Assembly: GCA_002497245.1 (NCBI GenBank)
Contig: DANB01000013.1
Coordinates: 1 to 11,297, forward strand
Direction: 5' to 3'
DNA length: 11,297 nucleotides
Source of the DNA: Euryarchaeota archaeon UBA439
Lineage (GTDB): Archaea > Thermoplasmatota > Poseidoniia > Poseidoniales > Thalassarchaeaceae
Shown in pieces: positions 7,157 to 11,297 of this stretch. Both the position numbers and the translations under genes were made by a program. Within the stretch, counting starts at the first letter, position 1, and the number at the start of each line of letters is the position of its first letter. The notes below the pieces were generated by a model. The model saw nothing but the letters and a program-made list of their open reading frames with translations. It had not been told where the DNA came from and made no database searches.

Positions 7157-7387
7157 TTAATGAATAGAGATTAGTTGTGGTCCTTTTTTGGCTATTTTTA
7201 CTATTGAAAGAGCGTGGACTGGGCAAAAAGGAATACAAAAATTACAATGAGTGCAAGAGGGTTCGTCAACTACAGCTAACAAAGTGTCCAACACCAAAGC
7301 ATTCACGGGGCACAAAGATACACAAGCCGCACAACCAAAACACCGATCATTGTCGATAACAAATTCAGAATCTGGCACCCTTGGCAC
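7157..7387 (-). CDS. 2[4Fe-4S] ferredoxin
   Basis: This 76-aa protein is a bacterial-type dicluster ferredoxin, a small soluble electron carrier. Two CxxCxxCxxxCP motifs bind the clusters: C16, C19, C22, C26 (CFGCAACVSLCP) and C45, C48, C51, C55 (CTHCNFCIPFCP). Translation starts at GTG 7387 with CAGGAGA just upstream (GGAG 4 bases before the GTG). A second in-frame GTG 9 bases later is possible but has a poorer SD distance. It is the first gene of a leftward series with the M20 hydrolase, the Rossmann-like protein and GGGPS. Ferredoxins donate electrons to geranylgeranyl reductase in some archaea (Methanosarcina), so a lipid link is conceivable, but no such reductase is seen here and ferredoxins serve many enzymes. 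Confidence 0.95.
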   Translation of the reverse strand: MPRVPDSEFVIDNDRCFGCAACVSLCPVNALVLDTLLAVVDEPSCTHCNFCIPFCPVHALSIVKIAKKGPQLISIH

Positions 7388-7390
7388 GAT

Positions 7391-7397
7391 TCTCCTG
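7391..7397 (-). promoter_or_regulatory. Shine-Dalgarno site for the GTG start of the ferredoxin gene
   Basis: An AGGAGA-type sequence on the minus strand lies about 4 bases before GTG 7387. It supports the GTG start, because no in-frame ATG precedes the first cysteine motif. Confidence 0.6.
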
Positions 7398-7462
7398 AAG
7401 AGGTTTTAGTTCTGAACGTATCCCCCGAACCCCTTGGTTTCCACTGGAAGGAATAAAAGATA

Positions 7463-7504
7463 GATTTCAATAATTTTTAATCATAAATTCAATTGATTTC
7501 AATA
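7463..7504. repeat. Direct repeat GATTTCAATA, two copies 32 bp apart, with TCAATTGA palindrome
   Basis: GATTTCAATA occurs at 7463-7472 and again at 7495-7504, 32 bp apart, close to three helical turns. The second copy overlaps an 8-bp palindrome TCAATTGA at 7489-7496. The pair sits between divergent genes and could be a binding site for a regulator. The sequence is AT-rich, so chance is a real alternative. Confidence 0.35.
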
Positions 7505-7629
7505 TACAATCTTATTATAAAATCGAAAACACATAAACATTTTGAAACCTCTAAAAAAAATTAGATACTAATAAGATATTTCTACTGGAAATATAGGGGA
7601 TGGAGTTCCAAAGACCTCATGATGCTTAG

Positions 7630-7647
7630 CATAGTCGGTAAACTATG
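7630..7647 (+). promoter_or_regulatory. Short inverted repeat covering the start codon of the beta-CASP nuclease gene
   Basis: CATAGT (7630-7635) and ACTATG (7642-7647) are exact complements around the 6-base loop CGGTAA. The 3' arm contains the ATG at 7645-7647, so in an mRNA with a leader the start codon would be paired. The stem is only 6 bp and mostly A-U, so its effect may be small. Confidence 0.3.
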
Positions 7648-8955
7648 GTGCTATACACCCCCGGACAATCTTCAGGTTATCCTAGGACCGAAGTTAAAGA
7701 AGGGATTAGATTTCATTTTTTGGGTGGTGGTAACGAAGTTGGTAATGTTGGTTGCGTAATTGAAGATAACACCGGAACCCGAATTTTAATCGATTATGGC
7801 TTAGCACCCACAAGACCTCCCAAATACCCCGATCAATGCCCTCCTATTACTGACGCAATCATTACTCATAGTCATATAGATCATATTGGAATGGTCCCCT
7901 GGCTAACCCAATTTAATAATGTCAGATTTCATGGTACAAGCTTAACTTCTGCAGTTTCTGAAATAATGTGGAGGGATACCTACAAAGTTTCGAAAATAGA
8001 AGGATACCCTCTTACATGGGACAAAAGGGATTTGGAATATGCCCTTGAGTCTTGGATAACACACGATTATGGTGAATGGTTCTCTATTGGGGCGTGGAAA
8101 TGTAGGCTGCATCGAGCAGGCCACATGCCCGGTGCAGCAATGATAGAAATAGAAACACCAACACATCGAATATTGTGGTCAGGAGATCTTGATACAAGAG
8201 ATAGCCCCAATACAACGGGTGCAGAACCAATAAAATGTGACATTCTTTGTTTAGAAGCGACATATGGGGGAAAGATACATCCGGACAGACCCGAAGAGGA
8301 AGCTAGACTCGTCTCCGAAGTCAAAAAAATAGTAGAAAGAGGAGGAGTTGCATTAATCCCCGCTTTCGCATCGGGACGAGGCCAAGACATCCTTCGTATA
8401 TTGTATAGAGATGCCCCCCATCTTAATGTTCATTATGACGGAATGGGGACAAGATTAACAAGAAAATGGTTCGAAAATCCAGAACACATCAAAGATCTAG
8501 AAACATTCGAAAAGGTTTGGAAATGGACTAAAAAAGTCTCTAGCAAATCGGACCGGAAAAAGGCACTACAGGCCGACGTCATTGTTACAACCAGTGGGAT
8601 GTTAGACGGCGGTCCCGCACTTTGGTATCTAAATCGTTTACGAACAGATCTATCAAATGGTATTTTATTAACAGGCTATCAAGCGGAAAATTCCGGAGGA
8701 AGAAAATTGTTAGAAGAAGGAAAAATCAACATTTTTGGAAACCTCACTAAGATAGATTTAGACGTTATGCAGTTTCAGTTATCCAATCACGCTGGCCATG
8801 CCGAATTATGTAATTTTGCAAAGATTTGTGATCCTAAAAATATGATTTTATTCCACGCTCCCGAAGAAAGTAGAAATGTTATTTTTTCCGAATTAGGAAA
8901 AAAAATAAAAATTCATTTACCTGTTAATGGCACCCCAATCCACATAAATTCGTGA
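7645..8955 (+). CDS. Beta-CASP metallo-beta-lactamase ribonuclease (aCPSF2/RNase J-like)
   Basis: This is a zinc-dependent nuclease of the metallo-beta-lactamase/beta-CASP superfamily, which in archaea processes or degrades RNA. In the 436-aa product the active-site motifs are in order: HSHIDH at 75-80, H160 (GHMPG), D181 (SGDLDTRD), E204 in LCLEATYG (motif A), the beta-CASP segment with PAFASGRGQDIL at 239-250, TTSGMLDGGP at 315-324, SNHAGH with H382 (motif B) and H404 in FHAPEES (motif C, His as in RNA-acting members). There are no N-terminal KH domains, so it resembles the short aCPSF2 group and not aCPSF1, the KH-containing terminator nuclease. ATG 7645 is the only likely start; in-frame stops lie just upstream. 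The purine permease follows after 30 bp. The choice between endo- and exonuclease activity cannot be read from the sequence. Confidence 0.93.
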   Translation: MVLYTPGQSSGYPRTEVKEGIRFHFLGGGNEVGNVGCVIEDNTGTRILIDYGLAPTRPPKYPDQCPPITDAIITHSHIDHIGMVPWLTQFNNVRFHGTSLTSAVSEIMWRDTYKVSKIEGYPLTWDKRDLEYALESWITHDYGEWFSIGAWKCRLHRAGHMPGAAMIEIETPTHRILWSGDLDTRDSPNTTGAEPIKCDILCLEATYGGKIHPDRPEEEARLVSEVKKIVERGGVALIPAFASGRGQDILRILYRDAPHLNVHYDGMGTRLTRKWFENPEHIKDLETFEKVWKWTKKVSSKSDRKKALQADVIVTTSGMLDGGPALWYLNRLRTDLSNGILLTGYQAENSGGRKLLEEGKINIFGNLTKIDLDVMQFQLSNHAGHAELCNFAKICDPKNMILFHAPEESRNVIFSELGKKIKIHLPVNGTPIHINS

Positions 8956-8985
8956 ATCAGGTGCTCCGAACAATTCATAGGCCTC

Positions 8986-10506
8986 ATGTCTAATGGAAAA
9001 GTATCTGGACAGATGTCTGGGATGAATGAAAAACAGGAGATGAAAAAAAATATGGACGCATTAGACAAACAATTTGGAATAACAGAAGCGGGCAGTACCG
9101 TGAATGGAGAACTTAGAGCAGGATTGACAACATTCCTGACTATGGCATACATTCTCGTAGTCAACCCATCGATGTTGAGTAACTTCGGACAAACGGGAAT
9201 ACCCTTTGACGATGCATTATTCGCAACGGCCGTAGCCGCCTTTATTGGCTGCCTGGTAATGGGACTTTGGGCTAACTTACCGTTCGCATTAGCACCAGGA
9301 ATGGGGCTCAATGCCTACTTTACATTCGCTGTAGTTGGCGCAATGGGTGTGGCTTGGGACGTAGCTCTTGCTGCAGTATTGGTTGAGGGTGTAATCTTCA
9401 TGATAATGTCTCTACCTCAAGTAGGATGGAGAACTGCAATGATAAACGCAATCCCAACAGACCTGAAAATCGCTACAGGAGCGGGTATCGGAATGTTCCT
9501 TGCTATTATCGGACTAAGGGAAATGGGTTGGATTCAAGATGACGGCGCAACACTGGTAAACCTAGCAACAACAGAATCATTTGGATATGATCACGGTGCA
9601 TTAATTTCAATGGTAGCATTAATTGCAATTGCAGTAATGATGGCACGAGGAATAAAAGGCGCCATAATTTATGGAATCGCAGGAGCATCAATATATGGTT
9701 GGGCAGTAAAGGCTTACGACCCATACAACGACTTTTTGGCTGGAGGAGCAGGTTGGGCATCACCCGAAGCAAAATGGCCATCAGCAGATTTCGGCTTTGT
9801 TGGATTACCAGAAGAAACAATGGGAGCAGCATTAAGCGCATTGGGCGATGTGGGTTCAGCAGACGGAACCACAATGGGTGCCTTTTTGCTAGTAATGATT
9901 ACTTTCTTATTCGTTGATATCTTTGACACTGCAGGTACACTTTATTCTGTAGGTCGTCAAGCAGGATATGTTGACGAAAACGATGAACTTATGAATTCAG
10001 ACGAAGCTTTCATGTCCGATGCAGCAGCAACAATTGTGGGTGCATTAACTGGAACAAGCACAACAACCACTTACATCGAATCAGTTGCAGGTGTTGAAGA
10101 CGGCGGAAAGACTGGCCTAACTGCAGTTACGGTGGGTGTTTTGATGCTTACAGGCTTGTTCTTTTCAAACATATTCCAAGCGATCCCTACTTTCGCAGCA
10201 GCATGTGCACTAGTAGTAATTGGAGCTATGATGATGAGACAAGCAGCAGATATCGATTGGAACAACGGAGAAGTGGCATTGCCTGCTTTCCTAACAATGG
10301 TCATGATGCCATTTACTTATTCCATTGCAGATGGTATAGCATGGGGTGTAATCTCATACGTTGCTATCAAAGCAGGAATGGGCAAGTTCGACGAAATCAA
10401 CAAGATCATGGGAACACTTGCAATACTCATGATAATGTTCTACCTTGGTCCTGGCGACACATCAACATTCGATTGGATCTTTGAGACAATCGGATTAAAC
10501 GAGTGA
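8986..10506 (+). CDS. NCS2-family purine permease (AzgA/PbuG-like)
   Basis: This 506-aa polytopic inner-membrane transporter belongs to the AzgA/PbuG branch of nucleobase:cation symporters and imports adenine, hypoxanthine or guanine. Signatures are LTMAYILVVNP at 51-61, LAPGMGLNAYFTF at 102-114, DIFDTAGTLY at 311-320 and GTSTTTTYIESVAGVEDGG at 356-374. About a dozen hydrophobic segments are visible. It is longer than typical members (about 430-450 aa). The extra length is in the N-terminus and in a soluble-looking acidic/Gly-rich insert at about 244-297. The start is ambiguous: Met occurs at 1, 10, 13, 19 and 23, and the conserved part begins only at MDALDKQFG (Met23, 9052), which has CAGGAG 13 bases upstream. 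A weak TATA-like ATAAATT lies near 8945. The apt gene 68 bp downstream points to adenine as a main substrate. Confidence 0.94.
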   Translation: MSNGKVSGQMSGMNEKQEMKKNMDALDKQFGITEAGSTVNGELRAGLTTFLTMAYILVVNPSMLSNFGQTGIPFDDALFATAVAAFIGCLVMGLWANLPFALAPGMGLNAYFTFAVVGAMGVAWDVALAAVLVEGVIFMIMSLPQVGWRTAMINAIPTDLKIATGAGIGMFLAIIGLREMGWIQDDGATLVNLATTESFGYDHGALISMVALIAIAVMMARGIKGAIIYGIAGASIYGWAVKAYDPYNDFLAGGAGWASPEAKWPSADFGFVGLPEETMGAALSALGDVGSADGTTMGAFLLVMITFLFVDIFDTAGTLYSVGRQAGYVDENDELMNSDEAFMSDAAATIVGALTGTSTTTTYIESVAGVEDGGKTGLTAVTVGVLMLTGLFFSNIFQAIPTFAAACALVVIGAMMMRQAADIDWNNGEVALPAFLTMVMMPFTYSIADGIAWGVISYVAIKAGMGKFDEINKIMGTLAILMIMFYLGPGDTSTFDWIFETIGLNE

Positions 10507-10526
10507 GTAGAATAACGTAAAAGGAA

Positions 10527-10551
10527 CTCTCGGGCCCTATGGGCCCGGGAG
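10527..10551 (+). terminator. GC-rich hairpin between permease and apt (terminator-like or processing element)
   Basis: CTCTCGGGCCC (10527-10537) pairs with GGGCCCGGGAG (10541-10551) around the loop TAT. This is an 11-bp stem with ten Watson-Crick pairs and one G-U, in an otherwise AT-rich region. It lies 20 bases after the permease stop and 23 before the apt ATG. No T-run follows (the next bases are CCTCCTCTC), so it is not a standard intrinsic terminator. It could attenuate transcription, protect a processed 3' end, or set different mRNA levels of the two genes. Confidence 0.5.
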
Positions 10552-10574
10552 CCTCCTCTCAAAAGGTGTTATAG

Positions 10575-11126
10575 ATGTCAATTTTTGATAAAGAAATAAC
10601 ACAAAAACTTCAACAACAAATCCGAACAATTCCTAACTTCCCCATAGAAGGGATAATGTTCAGAGACATAACTCCTTTACTTAATTCAGGAGAATATTTG
10701 AACATGGTTACCAACATGTTTGTAGATATTTGCAATCATTATGGCTGGACTCCAGATTACATTGTCGGACCAGAAGCCCGTGGGTTCATTTTTGGCCCTT
10801 TGTTAGCTGCTAAATTAGGGGTTGGATTCATACCGATCAGAAAACCTGGAAAACTACCATCTTCGACCATACAAATAGAATATTCTTTGGAATACGGCTC
10901 TAATATTTTAGAGATGCATGATGATGCTATATCTGAAGCCTCCAAAGTAATCATCATCGACGATCTACTTGCAACAGGCGGCACAGTAGATGCGTGTGTA
11001 AAACTATGCCAGCAACAAGGCGCAGAAGTAATCGGAAATTTATTTGTCATAGAACTTGAAGGCCTAGGGGCAAGAGACAAATTATCCCCAATTCCTTGCG
11101 AATCACTATTATTGTATCCTGCTTAG
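10575..11126 (+). CDS. apt: Adenine phosphoribosyltransferase
   Basis: The enzyme converts adenine and PRPP to AMP and diphosphate in purine salvage in the cytoplasm. The 183-aa product is of the usual APRT length, with FPIEGIMFRDITPLL at 22-36, GPEARGFIFGPLLAAKLG at 65-82 including the RPE-like substrate loop, IRKPGKLP at 88-95 (flexible catalytic loop) and the PRPP-binding motif VIIIDDLLATGGT at 125-137. ATG 10575 has AAAGGTG 6 bases upstream, a good archaeal SD. It lies 68 bp after the NCS2 permease with only a hairpin between, so imported adenine would be trapped as AMP by the product of the next gene. A related archaeal PRTase with hypoxanthine activity is possible, but the residue pattern is that of APRT. 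Confidence 0.96.
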   Translation: MSIFDKEITQKLQQQIRTIPNFPIEGIMFRDITPLLNSGEYLNMVTNMFVDICNHYGWTPDYIVGPEARGFIFGPLLAAKLGVGFIPIRKPGKLPSSTIQIEYSLEYGSNILEMHDDAISEASKVIIIDDLLATGGTVDACVKLCQQQGAEVIGNLFVIELEGLGARDKLSPIPCESLLLYPA

Positions 11127-11195
11127 CCAAAGAAAAAAGATACCATACCCCCGATTCTTTCAAAGAGTCCCCCGGGTTGCCAATAGAAGATAGCC

Positions 11196-11297
11196 ATGGC
11201 AGACAAGGTTCCACCACCACCGCCTAAGCCTCCACAGAGGCCAAGAAAAGCACCTCCTGCCAAGCCTCCAATGCCTCCAGCAAAACCGCCAGCTCCT
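11196..11297 (+). CDS. Proline-rich protein, N-terminal part only
   Basis: An open frame from ATG 11196 runs off the right edge with 34 codons visible. The peptide starts MADKVPPPPPKPPQRPRK and continues as a Pro-, Ala- and Lys-rich low-complexity stretch, roughly half proline. Such a segment is probably disordered and may be a linker or an extension in front of a folded domain that lies outside the window. It starts 69 bp after apt; no strong SD is visible and AGAAGA lies about 8 bases upstream. Function is unknown. The codon pattern (CCT, CCA, CCG mixed, third position varied) fits real coding sequence better than a pure DNA repeat. Confidence 0.6.
   Translation, partial: MADKVPPPPPKPPQRPRKAPPAKPPMPPAKPPAP

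Larger units (their letters stand above)
7388..7644. other. AT-rich divergent intergenic region (257 bp)
   Basis: This is the longest gene-free stretch of the window. It lies between the leftward ferredoxin gene and the rightward beta-CASP nuclease gene, so it should hold promoters for both. Bases from about 7450 to 7600 are very AT-rich. TATA-like candidates are AATAAAA at 7452-7458 (TTTTATT when read leftward) and TTATTATAAAA at 7512-7522 (rightward); the latter would leave a 5' leader of about 100 bases. The region also holds a 10-bp direct repeat, an 8-bp palindrome and an inverted repeat at the downstream start codon. I see no tRNA or coding sequence beyond very short reading frames. Confidence 0.6.

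Noticed and set aside
7388..7644. tRNA or other structured RNA gene in the largest intergenic gap
   Set aside because: No cloverleaf, T-loop consensus or GC-rich stem is seen; the sequence is mostly AT-rich and fits a promoter region.
7645..8955. Assignment of the beta-CASP nuclease as aCPSF1, the archaeal termination factor
   Set aside because: The N-terminal KH domains of aCPSF1 (about 140-180 extra residues) are absent; the protein starts directly with the metallo-beta-lactamase domain.
8913..9929. Minus-strand open frames opposite the purine permease
   Set aside because: They are leucine- and methionine-rich antisense shadows of a hydrophobic coding sequence with clear NCS2 signatures on the plus strand.
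11153..11169. Inverted repeat GATTCTTT / AAAGAGTC after apt as a terminator
   Set aside because: The arms are separated by one base, so the usable stem is about 6 bp with a G-U pair, and no T-run follows (the next bases are C-rich).

Overview
The window looks like a piece of an archaeal chromosome. It encodes two strong archaeal markers: a geranylgeranylglyceryl phosphate synthase (GGGPS, the enzyme that makes the sn-glycerol-1-phosphate ether of archaeal lipids) and a ribosomal protein of the archaeal/eukaryotic L18a (LX) family. A CPSF-like beta-CASP nuclease and TATA-like promoter elements fit this. Composition is fairly AT-rich, genes are densely packed, and several starts are non-ATG with Shine-Dalgarno (SD) sequences while others look leaderless. 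A marine planktonic euryarchaeon of the Thermoplasmatota type (Marine Group II/III) would fit the gene mix, including bacterial-like cysDN, M20 peptidase and a proline-rich protein. That assignment is my inference and is not shown by the sequence.

Left block (1-3798, all on the minus strand, read right to left): ribosomal protein L18a, a small two-helix membrane protein of unknown function, cysQ, cysD and cysN (cut by the left edge). CysD and CysN together make adenosine 5'-phosphosulfate (APS) from sulfate and ATP. CysQ removes the 3'-phosphate from PAP/PAPS-type nucleotides. Spacing is tight (18 bp from the membrane-protein gene to cysQ, a shared base between cysD and cysN), so these four are probably one sulfate-activation operon.

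Middle block (3934-7387): a plus-strand coiled-coil protein starts divergently from L18a and ends in a 4-bp convergent overlap with the GGGPS gene. GGGPS is the last gene of a minus-strand series: a GTG-start 2[4Fe-4S] ferredoxin, an M20D amidohydrolase, a short Rossmann-like protein with a degenerate dinucleotide motif, then GGGPS. Gaps of about 24 to 79 bp allow co-transcription, but a functional link is unproven.

A 257-bp AT-rich intergenic region (7388-7644) separates this block from the right block and must hold divergent promoters. It contains a 10-bp direct repeat, a small palindrome and a short inverted repeat that covers the start codon of the next gene.

Right block (7645-11297, plus strand): a beta-CASP metallo-beta-lactamase RNase, an NCS2 (AzgA/PbuG-type) purine permease, adenine phosphoribosyltransferase (apt), and the beginning of a proline-rich protein cut by the right edge. 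Permease plus apt form a clear purine uptake and salvage pair, separated by a perfectly placed GC-rich 11-bp hairpin. No tRNA, rRNA, CRISPR array or insertion sequence is visible. I do not see a clearly new defence or mobile system. The least explained genes are the 184-aa membrane protein, the 152-aa coiled-coil protein and the 204-aa Rossmann-like protein.
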